Source: Psoroptes ovis
Taxonomy: Eukaryota > Arthropoda > Arachnida > Sarcoptiformes > Psoroptidae
Direction: 5' to 3'
DNA length: 64,000 nucleotides
NCBI GenBank assembly: GCA_002943765.1
Contig: PQWQ01000004.1
Span: 3,844,001-3,908,000 of the forward strand
Both the position numbers and the translations under genes were made by a program. Below the pieces are notes generated by a model, which worked only from the letters and a program-made list of their open reading frames with translations, had not been told where the DNA came from and did not search any database. The number at the start of each line of letters is the position of its first letter. The first letter of the stretch is position 1. Of the stretch, positions 14,940 through 28,557 are shown in pieces.

Positions 14940-15650
14940 TAATACATTTAAAACACACATATTTCAATGTGTGTGTATGTTTGTTTGTGTGTAACACAGC
15001 TAAAATGCGAAACACAAACATGCATATTACACATTACACATCAAAAATATACTTCAATCACACATGCATTGCATGGCAGAGAAAATGCTTGCGTGAGGCA
15101 AATTTTTTTTCAAAAAATGAAAAAAAAATTGAAATTAGATAGATAGAAATAGAGAGGCGTTAAATAATTATAATTACAATCATAATAATAATAATAACAA
15201 TAAATGATAGATCGATAATGGCAAAAATATAAATGAAAAATAATTGATATTGTACAAGTTTAAATAAAATAAAAATAAAAATAAATAAATAAAACAAATA
15301 CAAATACAATAAAAATTAATACAATTGCAATTAATACTTTTTTTTAAATTCATTCATTTATGTATTCCATTCATTTTCTATCGAAAACAATAATATTTTG
15401 CAATAAAAAAAAATATAATTTGAAATCGGTAATTTAAAATTTCAAATCAAAATGATTCAGATGCAATTAAATCTGTGAAGTTAAAAAGGTAAAGAAGAAA
15501 TGAATAAATGCACAAATACACAAATAAATAAATGACAATAATAAAAAAAAATCATTTACAATTTGCCTTTTGGTGGTGGTGGTGTTGGTGTTTGTCTTTG
15601 AATTTTTTTCTGCAAATTTATTGCTTTATGACATGATTGTTGTATTATTA

Positions 15651-15725
15651 GTTTGTCCCATAAGTTCTTGCCGATTTTTGCAATGATTTTCTACGATATA
15701 ACCGACAAGAACTTATGGGACAACC
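15651..15725. mobile_element. MITE copy 3, subfamily B
   Basis: About 75 bp with arms GTTTGTCCCATAAGTTCTTG and, on the right as reverse complement, GGTTGTCCCATAAGTTCTTG. The arms extend for about 25 bp. The interior (TTTTCTACGATATAACCG) is shared with copy 7 at 42315, so these two derive from one parent. TA precedes the left end; the right flank is CA, so the duplication is no longer perfect. Confidence 0.85.
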
Positions 15726-18700
15726 CATTATTTGAAAAAAAAATATTTTGTGATGATGATTCAATGATTGAAAATTTTTATTGGCTTTTAATTTTTAATT
15801 AAAGGGTCATTTCAATTCAATCGCTTTGATTTTGACTTTGACAAATTTTTTTTTCTCGATTGGTTAAATTTGAAAATTTCAAAAATTCAAAAAATTCAAT
15901 CAAACCGAATCAATTACGAACCATCCGAACCAAAAAAAAAAAAAAAAAAAAAAAAACGATGCGAAACATCCGAGCAGCGGCAGCATCATCATCAGCAGCA
16001 ACAAAACATCAAATCCTGTTGATCAAATCGAAATAAAATAAATGTTTTCCAACGTTTATTCATTTATTCATTTATATATTTTTTGGGTTGAATATAACCT
16101 GTGTATATATATTTACATTCTTGTAACATTTCATATTGATATATCTGTGCTAATATTATCAGTGGAAAAAAAAATAAAAAATAAAAATTCATGATTCAAA
16201 AAAAAAAAAAAAAAAACAAAAAAAGGTAATGTCCGTAATGTGGTTGATGATGATGATGATAATGTCTATTTCCATGTATATATTTGTTATGTACAAACAA
16301 ATGTATATATATATATATTCAACCAAACAAAACAGCCAGAAAAAAAATGTACAAAGCATTAAAATAAAATAAATCGCGTAAATAAACGAGAAATTATTTA
16401 TTTTGAAAAAATAAAAAAAAAAATTCAAAATATTCGTGCAGCACGATTTTTTCTTTTTTTTTCAAAGCTTCATTCAGCCAGCCAGCCAATTCAGTTCATT
16501 TCATTTCATTTCATTGCATTTCATTTCATTCAAATTTTCATTCAAATCATTTCAAAAATTCAATACATCAACGTTGAAAACATCGAAACGAACATATATA
16601 TCCGACTATGGAAAATGTATACAAAAATACACAAATCAAATCATTTCCAAATATATTTTTTCAATGTTTTTCATTTTCTAATATTATTAAAGTTTCGATT
16701 ATTGAATTTGTATTTTTTCAAATATTTTTTTTCCTAGGGTTCAATAATGTTCGTAGAGGTTGTTGTTTTGCTTTTTTGTGTGTGTTTATTTTCATACTGG
16801 TTCATCAATGATATTCGTTGTTCAATATGAATCCGGAATCGATTTGGCAAAATTCTTGACTTTCAAAAATTCTCGATTGAATTATATCGATATATTATCA
16901 TGCAATTTGATTGTGATGATTTTCTTTTAAATAAACACAATGTTTTTATATTTGAACTCAAATTTAAATTCAAACAAATTCTCAAAATTTAAATCTATCG
17001 AAAAAAAAACAAAACATGTGTTTACCAAAAACATCTTCTCGACAATTCAACAACAATTGATTCATTCAAAATTGTTGAGAATTACGTATCATACACATAT
17101 GAATAAATATGCAATATAAATATTTAAATCACCATTGACACAGCATATCAAATTCATATGTATACAGTGAAATTGAAAAAACAAATATATTTTTTTTTTC
17201 GTTCGTTCGTGTGTTATCATAACAAACATGAATTAATGAAAATGAATATGAAACATGGATAAATGAAATGGATGATGAATAGAATAAACAATAAACAATC
17301 CGAAATGTGGAGATAAATAAGACAAAAATATATGTCAGATCAATAGTAATCGGTAATGGTAATAATCATAACAATATCACAAGCAATAATTAACCACAAA
17401 ACACTGTGTGTGTGTAAGACCATACAAAAATCATAAAAAATTTCATTTCGTCTTGAAATTCAATAATTTGAATTAGCTTTTAGCCTATAGCTTTGTGATA
17501 TGATTTTGAATGCAAAACAAAGATTGACATGATTGACAAAGATTATCGAATGAATTTCAAATGAAATGAAATGAATTCAATGAATGAATGAATGAAATGC
17601 ACAAGTTTTGTATTTATTTATTTTTATTTTCATTTTGTGGTTTTTGTTTTTCTTTGTATTTTTGTATTCATAATTTTCAAAATACAAATCATCATGAATT
17701 TTATATGGACAAAACAATATTCATTTCATATTGATATCAATGTTTGTGTGTGTGTATGGAATGAAATGAAATGAATGAATTTCTATTCAAAGCAAAACAA
17801 ACCAAAGTCAAAATTTTCTGGTTTTTGTTTTCTTTGCATTATTTTGGTTTCTTTGGGGTTCACATAGAGAGAGAGCATTCAATCGATCGATGTCTGTCAA
17901 TGATGAATGTTAATATTATTATTAGAATATAAGCATTAATCTCTTCGTGTGTGTCTGTATGTTTTCCATGACTTTTGATGTTTATGGTCAAAATTTATTC
18001 TTGGGTTTTCGAATATGAATGTTTAGTCATTTATTTTTGTTTTTTTTCATAATCATAATAATAATCTCAACAATAATCACCATAATAATAATATTCAAAG
18101 CTGTATGGCACGATTATCGAAACAAGCGAACAACAACCGAAGCAAAAAATGGCAGGAAAATGCCTAGAAAAAAATCAAACCAAGCTATATCATGTAAGCA
18201 TCATCATCATCAAGCGCATCAAGCATCAATTTAAAGCTAAAGCTTTGAATCATGCTTTTTGAAGAAATAATAATAATTTCATTCATTCATTCGTTTCTTA
18301 AAATTGTTCATTTGTTTTGTATGAATCAGAGCCGGAAATTTGCTAAGCATCATCACATGAATATTATCGAATAAGCTTGGAATAAGAAATGTAGGTACAA
18401 GTCAACGATTTAATCGAGGAAAAATTTGAGACACCTGAAGCTTGATACACCTGAGTTTGAAATCAATCGATAATCGAAATAAACAAATTTATTGAACATG
18501 ATTTTTTTGATTAGTTTTATTAATTATTTTTTTTTCTCTTGATTTCATTGAAATCATATGTCCATTTGTTCTAAATTCAAATATTTTCATGTCTATTTTT
18601 CCATGTTTTTCCATGATTATCTTTTTTTTATTACTGGTTGAAAATTAAGAAAAATATTTTTCCTCTAAATTCAAATATATCATTGAGAATTTCGTATCAT

Positions 18701-19983
18701 TCGTATAGTTGGTCTCGAAAAATTCACATCATCAACCATAAATGAATGAATATTACAAACTAACTAAAAATCTCTGATCAAAAAAAAAAAAAAAAAAAAT
18801 AATGACCTTAAACAAAATAAATTGAAAAAACTAAAAAAATTCATCGATTATTGATTTTTCATTATCATTATCGATATTATCATTATTATTATTATTATCA
18901 TTGATTATTATTGTAAAATTTTATAATAATAATAATAACCAAAACATAAATGGAAAGAAAAAATACCCTTAAAAACTATATTTATAATTTCAATAATTTC
19001 CATAGACATTTAGCCATTTATATGATTATTATTATTATTATATGAGTTTGTTTCATTGAATGCCAATAATAATAATAAGAATAGCATTAATAATGTGAAG
19101 ATCATGGAAAACAAAAAAAAAAATTTGAAAAAATTAAAAAAATGAAAAATCTCATTCATCGATACATGTTTTTCTCGGATGTTATTGAATGATGATGATG
19201 ATGATTATGATTGTAAATCGTGATCGTTTCATATCATGTCTAAAAATATGTCGATATTCTTGTTTGTAATATGTATATGGATGCATATGTGTACCTAAAA
19301 CAACCAGATTTATCGTATTTTGTATTTTACCAAAAGATTTATTCACCATTTATTCTACCAATAAATGATATAAATGTGCATGAATCATAATATAATAATA
19401 ATAATAATAATAATGATGATGATGATAGTAAAAAATCAACAATTATCCTTGTTGTATGGTAAAGGTAACATCATCATGGTAAGGTTTTAGTTTTGTTGTA
19501 AACCTTATTGGTTATTGGCTTTGTTGTTTCATATTTATACATACTTCGTTTTTTTTCCATAATATTTCTTATATTTAAATTTTCCATTTCTATGAATTTT
19601 GTATATTTTTACAAAAAAATAATAAATGAATGTGTACATGTGTATTTTCAATCTCTATTCGTTTCACAGTATAATATGATAATAATAGTTTGTGTTTGTT
19701 TGTTGTTGTTGTTGTTGTTGTTGTTATACATATTGTATACATATCGTTTGGCAAATATAAATAAATATAAAAATGTAAAATTATAATTATTTGTATTTAT
19801 AATATCATTATCATCATCATCATCATATATTCTATTTAAAACAAAACAAAAAAAAAATTAAAGGAAAAAATTGAAACAAAAGCAAATTTTACAAATCAAG
19901 TTACAATCCGAATCTAAGAATTCATGATGATGACTTGAATCATCATTATTTATTTGATATATTTGAAATAAATCTTAATATTT

Positions 19984-20058
19984 GGCTTGTCCCATAAGTT
20001 CTTGTTATTTTTTAGATTGATTTTCATCGAAAAAACAGCAAGAACTTATGGGACAATC
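19984..20058. mobile_element. MITE copy 4, subfamily B
   Basis: About 75 bp. The left arm is GGCTTGTCCCATAAGTTCTT; the right arm as reverse complement is AGATTGTCCCATAAGTTCTT. It has the CCATAAG subfamily signature in both arms, but the interior differs from copies 3 and 7. No coding capacity. Confidence 0.85.
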
Positions 20059-23000
20059 TTAATATATATTTCATTAATAATAATTGTGATTGTATGATTG
20101 TGATAATAATAATAGTAACAAATAATAATAATAATTACAAATATAATAATAATAATAATGAAAATTGTATTAAAAACCAATTTTGTTCGTACTCTGATCT
20201 AATATTATCATCATTTTTGGTCATTCATTTTTATTTTTCAAATATCAACTTTATGTTTTATGATTCCATGTATGATTTTCATATATATGCTTGTATTTAT
20301 TATTATTATTACTATTTTTACAAATTCACATTTTGTATACAATTTTGTATGAAACAATTTCGTATACAATTTTACACAAGAACAAATAATGTAAAATTTT
20401 CAAATGTAATTTATATGTCGTGCATTTGAATTTTTTTGTTGCTTAGATTCATACTAAACTTATCATCATCTGATTGATTGATTATCTGATTGTATTTTTT
20501 TTTTTTTTTTGGCTTTTTACCCCACAAATGAGTGTCTGTGTGTGTGTTCGTTTACTGATGATGCATCAAATACATCTATTCTCGTGTTTTTCTTTAATTT
20601 TTATTTTTAAGAAAAAAATAAAAATCAAAATTCCATTAGATGGATTTCATGATGTTTTCATCATTTGCTTTGCTTTGCTTTTGATTAAAACAAAATGAAA
20701 TTCGCACTGATTTTAAAGAATTTCTGAGATCAGATTAGATTAATGGCTGAAATGAATAAATATGAATGAATCAATGGAAAATGGTAATGTTTCAACATTT
20801 TCATTTTTTTAAATTCAATCTTTAAGATTATGGTTTCGATTGTTTCATATCTTTCACTCATCACAGGTATATATCCACATTGAAGATATTATCAATGTTT
20901 ACCAATGATTTTTTCTTTCTCTGGTTTGTAATCGATGTATTATATCATCCAAATCCAAGATCAGATAGTGATGAATGAATGAATGAGTGGCTAATAATAA
21001 TTATAATAAACGATTTATAATTATTTACAATTAAATTATGTTTTTTATTTTCGTTTTTTGTAAATAATTATTGTTTGATGATTTACCGAAATCATTTTTT
21101 CATCATATAAATCATTATGTATTATATGATATAATATAATTGTTATACCTGTATGTATGTATGTACACCATCTGATAATCATAATGATGTTGATTGAGTT
21201 GATGATGATGATTGAGATGATGATGATGAAGATTGTGAATAATAACTTGTTTTGAGCTTTTGTTTTTTGTTTTGTCTGGTGTAAACAAAGATGTTTAGAT
21301 TCTTGCTGACTGACTCACTGCTGCTAATGCCATTGTTGATTTAATTATTTAAAATTCAGCAAATGTGTAATCATTTTCATCCTTTTTTCTTATTCTGAAT
21401 ACAATTCTAAGATTTACAGAAGCTTTCAGAAGAAAGCTGAAAAATTTCAATGGGAATTTTTTCCAATAAAATAAAAACAAAGACATTTTCAAAAACTAAT
21501 CACACTAATCATACAAATTAACGAATTTATAATGGTTTTTTTTTGGCCTGAGTATTATTGACCGAACCAGCAAACATTTCGTCGCACAACGAATGAGAAT
21601 TTATTGAATTAAAATGATTCAAATAATTATTATTAAAGTGTGTGTGCCCAAATACCTCATCAGCAGCAGCAGCAATAGTTGCAGCTATAAATTCATCTCA
21701 CATTTGACAGGTAAAACAAAATTTTTTTTTCTGAATGAAAAAAATAAGAACAACACTACCTTAGATAAAGTGATTTGTGTGTAAATGATGATGAATGCAA
21801 ATACAATTATCATCATTATTAATATATAATGTATATCGTATAATCTTAATATTTTCACAACAAATCGTTCAAATCAACAAACAAAAAATGAACAAACTGA
21901 ACAAAATTACAAAATGTCATTAACATGAAACAATAAATTTTTCAACAAAATTGAATAAGGAAAGAATTGTATTATAACCTTTGCTTTTGTTTGGTTGTAA
22001 CATCAATTGTTTTTTGTTCTTTATTTTGTAATTAAAACAAAGTATTTTAGTTGCAGAGTTTAAATTTTTAATATATACAAATACATAAGTACTCACTTAC
22101 AAGTATTTATTACTTGAACAAATAGAAATAGATGGTAAAAACATTGTCAAACAAAAATAGATAATGAATTAATGTGTGTTTGTTGTTTGTTTGTTCATTT
22201 TTTCATTTGCATTTTGCAATCATGTACATACATACATATTGATATGTTCATGCTACAAGTTACACGCTTAAAAGTTCAAATAAAATTTTCGTATTTATAA
22301 TCTATGATCAAATAAAGTGACATGTGTGAATGAAAAACAAATGAAGATGTTTAAACATATTTTTCTTTTGCAAATTTTTGAACATTTTTCAATAAATTAA
22401 TTAAGCTACTTGACTGAAAAAACTTGAATATCATTCACAAAAAAATATATGATTAATCAAATATGAAAAATCATTAATAAATGTCAATTTTGTTTTTTCT
22501 CTTCGATTTATGAATTTACATTTGTTTTTGTTTTTTTTTTTTTTTTTTTTGTTCGTGAAGTGAAAAAATGTAAATTTCATCCAAATATATTTACGGTTTA
22601 TGTGTATAAACTGAAATCGAATGAAAATTTTTTGGCTGAATGATGCGCATTGAATCAATTAATCATTCAAAAAAAATTTCAATAAATCATTCAATTTATT
22701 TGAATTCAATGAAGATGATTTCAGAGATGATCGAACAAAAAATTTAATAATAATTCAATGATACAAACAAAAATATGGGACGTAGATGATCAATTCAAAT
22801 TGGCCACATAAAATTGAATTTTATTATTCAAATCATCATCATTTTGATTATTATCATCATTATCGACAATTAGAATATGAATAATATGAATAGTAATAAT
22901 AATAAAACAATGGAATATACATCGATAATTGAATTTTATTTCTATTTTTGCATTTTTACATTTTACATCTATCCATTCAAACGACATATAAAATAGTGTC

Positions 23001-23164
23001 CCATATTTTATTATCATCGTTTTAAAAACAATAAAAGCAATGATAAAATAAAATAATAACATTTTATTATCATCATTTCATCATTTTGTTTCCTTTTAAA
23101 TATGAACAAATAAATTCTATAAATAAATTTTTTTGATTTATATTTATAATATTGATGTATTTGA

Positions 23165-23238
23165 TGTTGTCCGAAAAGTTTTTGCCGATTATATCGTTAG
23201 TAATAATGAGAAAATCGACAAGAACTTATCGGACAACT
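23165..23238. mobile_element. MITE copy 5
   Basis: A 74-bp element. The left arm is TGTTGTCCGAAAAGTTTTTG; the right arm as reverse complement is AGTTGTCCGATAAGTTCTTG. The arms differ at one signature base (GAAAAG against GATAAG), making this copy intermediate between subfamilies A and C. It interrupts the only long open frame nearby. Confidence 0.8.
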
Positions 23239-23769
23239 TTATAAATATTAAAATACAAATTGATTCGATTATAATAATAATTTATCTGATATTTTATATT
23301 TCAATAACGGTCGTCGTTTGTCTTTTTTTTTTTTTTTTGAATAATTTGAAATTGATAACGACGATTGATGATAGATTTTGGCTTGAAAAACAAAAACAAA
23401 AAACAATAATTATGATTACGTTAAATGATAGCGATATAAAAACAATGGAATACATTTTTTAAAAAATATTTAAAAATAACCAAATATAAAATATAATATG
23501 AGATACAAGCACGATCCACAAATGATGATTTTATTCAATTTTTAAAAAAATGAGGGTTTATCATTCATTATTTATGGATCAAATGATTGAATCACAAATT
23601 CAATCATTGTATTTTTTCAAACGATTGAAAATCAAATAAAAAAACAATCATTTGAAACAATCAAAATTCATTTATAAATTCAACGTATTCATTATTCAAT
23701 AAGTTTAAGGCCATTTGTTTTTTTGACCCAAATATTCAGATTTTCAGTGGCATATGTTTTCAATCTTAC

Positions 23770-23794
23770 GAATAGACATATACCGGCGAACATC
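23770..23794 (-). other. candidate 25-nt microexon
   Basis: On the minus strand this segment is preceded by a good acceptor (ATGATATTTTCAG) and followed by a good donor (GTAAGATTG). Its composition (GC near 50%) stands out from the AT-rich surroundings. It would add eight residues (Asp-Val-Arg-Arg-Tyr-Met-Ser-Ile) and one spare base. No neighbouring exon was found, so this rests on splice motifs and composition only. Confidence 0.15.
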
Positions 23795-25425
23795 CTGAAA
23801 ATATCATATCAATTTGGCTACCGATTGAAGAACTGAAGCATTTATTATTTGGTCAAACATTCAAGATTTTTTTTACATGTATCACACACAAACATACACA
23901 GACATTCAACATTAACCTTGATTGATTTCACTCATAATCATTTTAAATGAATGTCAAAATCAGTCAGTCAGATTCATTTCTTTTGAAATTGATGATTGAA
24001 TTGTATCGCATTAATCCATGAAACATTAAACAAATGAAAATGTGCATGCAACAAGTGGCAACAATTGTTGCTCGTTGTTTGTTTATTTGTTTGAAATCTG
24101 TTTTAAATTTGACCATATTTTACTTTTGATCCATTTTTTTTCATAAATTTTAATTGAACAGATCCATCAAAGATTGATATGTGCCATTTGCACCAATTTT
24201 TTTTTTTTTGATTCAAAATCGTTGGGGCCAAACAAATTATCGCCGAATATTAGATGATATATGATTTCATTTTATTTCATTTTTTTTTTCTGAGGAGAAA
24301 ATAAACACACGCCGTCAAATTAAAAAGAAAATTGATGGAACAAATCAGATTTTTGGGAAAGCATCCATTATCAGTGTATGAATCACTGATAATTTATCAC
24401 GAGTAAATTTGAACAAATCGATCAAGGATCATCATCATCATTATTTGAAGCTTTTGTCCATATGTCAATCTTGGCTTTACTCTAAAATCTCTACGAGTTT
24501 TACGTCTGTCTTATTACGAAATATTTTATTTCTATTGATTTCGATCAAATCTGCTGTTAACATCTGCTTAATCGTTATCTATTTTTGTGTTGGCAAAATT
24601 TTTTTCCATTTTATTTCATTTTATCAAATATCGAAAACGATTTAACTCGTTTTGAATTGATCATCATCATCATCATCATCAACAACAACAACAAAAAACG
24701 ATTGGTTGCAATTTATGACACCTCCACATTTATTTATTTTATTTTATTTTTTGATTTTTGATAAAATTATTTTCATAATAATAATAAACAATAGGGGAAA
24801 ATTTTTGTAAATTTTTTTGAAATATAAATACTGAATAATATAATAAATACAAATAATCGTGATTTGAAACGATTGCACGTATTACATTTCCATTGCTTTT
24901 GTTTTGTTTCCATTGCTGCTATCATTATCATTTTGTATTGTTTTCGATTTGATTTCTATCATCATCACCACATAATTTTTTTTCACTCGAAAATTTTATA
25001 TCAATCAAAAATTTCTGAAAAGCAAAAAATAATTATGATAATAGACACTGTCATTGTCCATAAAGAAAATGAAATGAAATAAATAAAAAAGATGAAATAT
25101 TGTAAAATGTAATTTTCGATTATATCGATTGTCGATCACATTGTTGATTTATTGATTTATTGGTTTATTGGTAAAAAAATAATATTTGATATTAGATATC
25201 TGATTTTACTTAACCTCTTCCTGCATTGTTTGATTTATGATTGATCCATAGAAGAATATTGTAATAATTTTAAACAATGAACGACTGGCAAAATGCTTCA
25301 ACCGATGGACATGACATTATTATTATTATTTGTATTTTTCACTTGTTCATTGGGAAAAAACTAAGTATATTTATGTAATTTGTTTGTTTGATCATTGACA
25401 ATAAATTATTGGTAAATAATTATAG

Positions 25426-25476
25426 TTTTTTTTTGGTGGTGGTGGTGGTGGTGGTGGTCGCCACCAAAAAAAAAAA
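25426..25476. repeat. T9-(GGT)n-CCACC-A11 fold-back
   Basis: A T9 tract followed by eight GGT units, then CGCCACC and A11. The two ends are inverted copies (TTTTTTTGGTGG with CCACCAAAAAAA), so the segment can form a hairpin with the GGT units in the loop. A second hairpin (GGTCAAAAA with TTTTTTGACC, 25479-25500) lies directly downstream. Confidence 0.8.
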
Positions 25477-26188
25477 TTGGTCAAAAATTGTTTTTTGACC
25501 AGTTTTTTGTTATTTTATTGGTTAACTGACCAACTTAAAGCCTTTTTACAAGTCAAAATAGCCGAGAATCAATTACACAATACCAAAAATTATTTCTTGT
25601 TTGGACAACAAGAAAAAAAAATTAATTTTCACCTGTGATATGCCAGTTCATTTTGTTTGTCAATTTTTTTTTTTTTGCGCCAAATTTTCTTCGGCAATTT
25701 CTGAATTTCAATACAATCGATTAGTCTATTTTATTATTTCAAATTTTCAAAATTATCTTGATTTGCTACCAATGATAAACAGCAATATAACAATAATGAA
25801 TGATGATCCTTTATTCCTTTATTTATTCAATTATTTTTGGAATTTTTTTATTTTATTTTTTCAAATAGAAATATCATTTGAATTTGATGGTGATGGTGGT
25901 GGTGGTGGCAGTTATTTTTATTGAATATTTTTTTTTAAACAAAATATGAATAAGAAATATATTCATATTCAATTTTGTGTAAATAACATTTTTTTCCCAC
26001 AAAACAATCATTTGAATAGGGAAAAAATTTATCAGTGTTTATTTAATGACGTTATGGAACGATGAACATTTGGACAATGTGTGATTGAATGAATGAATGA
26101 ATGAATGAATGAAATATTGTAAAATGATAAAGTGTTAAATGATAATAATACAATACTAATGAATATTAACTGAAATGAAAAAAAATTA

Positions 26189-26265
26189 GGCTGTCCGAAA
26201 AGTTCATTTGGCTTAATCTGATAGAGTTGCTCATTGAAAATCGGCTAGAACTTTTCGGACAATCC
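26189..26265. mobile_element. MITE copy 6, subfamily A, opposite orientation
   Basis: A 77-bp element, GGCTGTCCGAAAAGTTCAT on the left. It aligns along its whole length with the reverse complement of copy 2, including the interior ATAGAGTTGCT...GAAAATCGGC segment. TTA precedes the left end; the right flank AG no longer preserves TA. Confidence 0.85.
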
Positions 26266-26636
26266 AGTAATAAAATAAAACAAACAAAGATTTTTAAAAG
26301 AAAATAAATTCATTTTTTTTGGTCCAAAAAAAATGAATTTATTTTTGGGAATTTATTCATTAAAATAATAATAATAATAATTTCCATCCATCCACCACCA
26401 CCATCATCATCATCATCATTTTCATTTGAAATACTTTTAATTTTATTTTGGCCAAATTTTTTTTTATTTCAATTTTCCATTGAAATACTACAGTATTTCA
26501 GCGGTAATAGTCTTGAGCATTTTTTTGTTTTGTTTTTTGAACTGTTTTTTCTCTTGGTAGATTTCAATTGAATTTCTTTATTTTTTTATTTTTTTTTTGT
26601 GACCAGTCAGTTTTTCGGTCATTTCTCAGTATCTGT

Positions 26637-26662
26637 CTGACTGACTGACTGACTGACTGACC
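26637..26662. repeat. (CTGA)6 tetranucleotide tandem
   Basis: Six perfect CTGA units read directly. No gene context. Confidence 0.95.
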
Positions 26663-27730
26663 ATTTTCATTCCATTATCATCATTGATCAACGTTTGGAC
26701 CGACTGATAAACTGGTGAAAAAAAACTGGTAAAAAGTGACAATTTTTCTAAATGAATATTTTGGATTGTTTCACAAGAAACAACAACAGCAACAGCAGCA
26801 ATGACAATTATTGAAATATATATTTATATCGTAATATCCACATTGTTTTTTTTTTTGATTTTTCGTAAGAAAAGTGAAAATTTTCAAAAAAAATATTTTC
26901 CATTGAAAAAAATGTATTTTTATTTTATTTTCATTTGTCCATTTGTACATTTGTCCATTTGTTTTATTTGTTTGTCATGAAATTCAAAACTGGACGGAAA
27001 AAAATGAAGAAAATGAAATTTCGGATGATACACAAATGAATTTTGCGATTAATGATTCTAAATTCGGCCGGTGTAATCTTTGATCAACAGAAATTTTCAT
27101 TATTTCAATTTCAAAACATTTCAAAACACACATATTTATTGAAAATTAATGTCCTCTTAGAGGTTCAATTGTTCGAGCCATTTTTTTCTGTTTGTTTACC
27201 AGTCATAAATATTTTTGTTTTACTTTGTTTTACTTTGACAAATTTTGAAAAAATCAATGGAAAAATTGTATGTGTCGCCAAATGCATTAGACTTTTTGAT
27301 AATTTTTTTCTTAAAGGGAAAAAAATGAAATAATTTCTTTGATCATCTTTGAATGATAATTGATTAAGGTAAATCATGTTTATAATTAATTATCAACACA
27401 TCGGATCGGAAAAAAAAGTGTTTTAATGTTTCAATGTTGTTGCTGGTGGTCAGCCTGAAAAATGCAACAAAGATACAAGTTTGATTTTGTTTGAGTTTGA
27501 GTACGAATATTTTTAAAAAGTAATTCGACATTGAAATAAATTTATATGCGACAATTATGATAAGATAATTTATTATAAGATAAATCAAAATGTTACTTTT
27601 TGAATTCAATAGTCAATACTTTACGTGTTCAAAAGGGAATTCTTACTTTACCTTACAACCTTTTTTACTAAATAATCGCAATTATGAATCAATTTCTTTT
27701 ATGACAGAAAAAAAAACAAACATAGAACAA

Positions 27731-27985
27731 TGTGGCGAAACAGCCATGAATGTCATAAAAAAAATGACATTTTAGTCATTTTTGCTGTGCTTTTTTTTTG
27801 TTAATTTTTGTTTTGTTGTTTGAAATGAAAAAAGATTTGTTTAGTAATAGTTTTTCTAGCATTGAATGAAAACCTTTAGTTTTTTGTTTTTGTTTGTATT
27901 TTGTGATTTTTTGTGTTTCTTCGTATTAAAATTCGTTTGTATTTTTTCGTATACTAATGAACAGTAGCGCCATCACAAGGTCGAA
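27731..27985 (+). repeat. 5' LTR, part that matches the 3' LTR
   Basis: Begins TGTGGCGAAACAGCC and aligns almost base for base with 29094 onward up to about 27965-27985 (the stretch through TTTGCTGTGC, poly-T and GAAAACCTTT). Beyond that the two copies diverge. The sequence after 27985 contains a TATAAAAAG box at about 28025 and an AATAAA at about 28049, which could be the rest of a longer LTR. The true 3' boundary of this LTR is therefore uncertain. Confidence 0.7.
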
Positions 27986-28194
27986 CCGATTTGAACCTGA
28001 TAAGCTGCTCGACGCTGAAGAAAGTATAAAAAGCATGTTCAAACATAATAAATTTCATCATTTATTTGTTTTGTTCTTTTTTTCGTTTGTTTTTGTTTAT
28101 TAAAATAATTTTGTTTGTTTTATTTTAAAAAAAACCTCTCGCCACCTCCGAAAACGTATTACATGGTGATTAACGGAAAAAAAAATTTTAAAAA

Positions 28195-28557
28195 ATGGCT
28201 GATAATAAATCAAACGATAATGAACAAGTCAACAAAGATGGTGCTTGGACAATTATTATCCTGCCGAAATGAAGAAAGACCAACTCATCGAAAATTATAT
28301 TGATAAGTTCAAACGTATCGCGGATTTACATAAGTGGTCCGATGAAAAAAAAAGCCGAATTATTCAGAGCTTTACTTCCTTCCAAATCCGAAGCATTATA
28401 TACTGTGGAGAATATGTCGGCCAGTGATAAAAAGTCATTCGACAAGATAAAAATTTTGAAGAAAAAATTAAAACAATGCAAAATGAAAATAACTTTGGTG
28501 GTGAAAGGCAAAGCTGGTACAGGTATTCATCGATTTGAATTCAAATACATTCGATAG
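28195..28557 (+). pseudogene. gag-like remnant, frameshifted
   Basis: Starts at an ATG (28195) reading Met-Ala-Asp-Asn-Lys and stops after 25 codons at 28270. The reading then continues in a second frame (about 28245-28427) and a third (28300-28557). The combined peptide has a gag-type stretch with Lys-Phe-Lys-Arg-Ile-Ala-Asp-Leu and Trp-Ser-Asp-Glu-Lys-Lys, as in Ty3/gypsy capsid proteins. At least two frameshifts make it non-functional. Confidence 0.6.

Larger units (their letters stand above)
14940..27724. other. gene-free stretch between MITE copies
   Basis: Apart from MITE copies 3-6, listed separately, no gene is supported. It contains many AAT/ATT runs, GTT repeats (about 19700-19724), CAG repeats at 21661-21675, a GGT-repeat hairpin at 25426-25476, a CTGA tandem at 26637-26662, and several poly-A/poly-T runs over 15 bases. 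Open frames of about 110 codons at 20094-20429 and 23133-23462 read as repeat or AT-rich translation; the latter spans a MITE. Confidence 0.55.

Noticed and set aside
20094..20429. 111-codon plus-strand frame
   Set aside because: Mostly Asn, Tyr and Ile from AAT/ATT repeats followed by AT-rich translation. Nothing suggests selection.
21655..21716. CAG-repeat segment followed by a GTAAAA donor-like site
   Set aside because: The CAG repeat creates many false acceptors, and the segment has stops in the likely frames.
23133..23462. 109-codon plus-strand frame
   Set aside because: MITE copy 5 occupies 23165-23238 inside it, and the rest reads as Ile/Tyr/Asn from AT-rich DNA. No domain is visible.
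27995..28035. T-loop-like GGTTCAAATC on the minus strand, suggesting a tRNA
   Set aside because: The flanking bases do not form a T stem, and no D arm, anticodon arm or acceptor stem fits. It lies in the retrotransposon.
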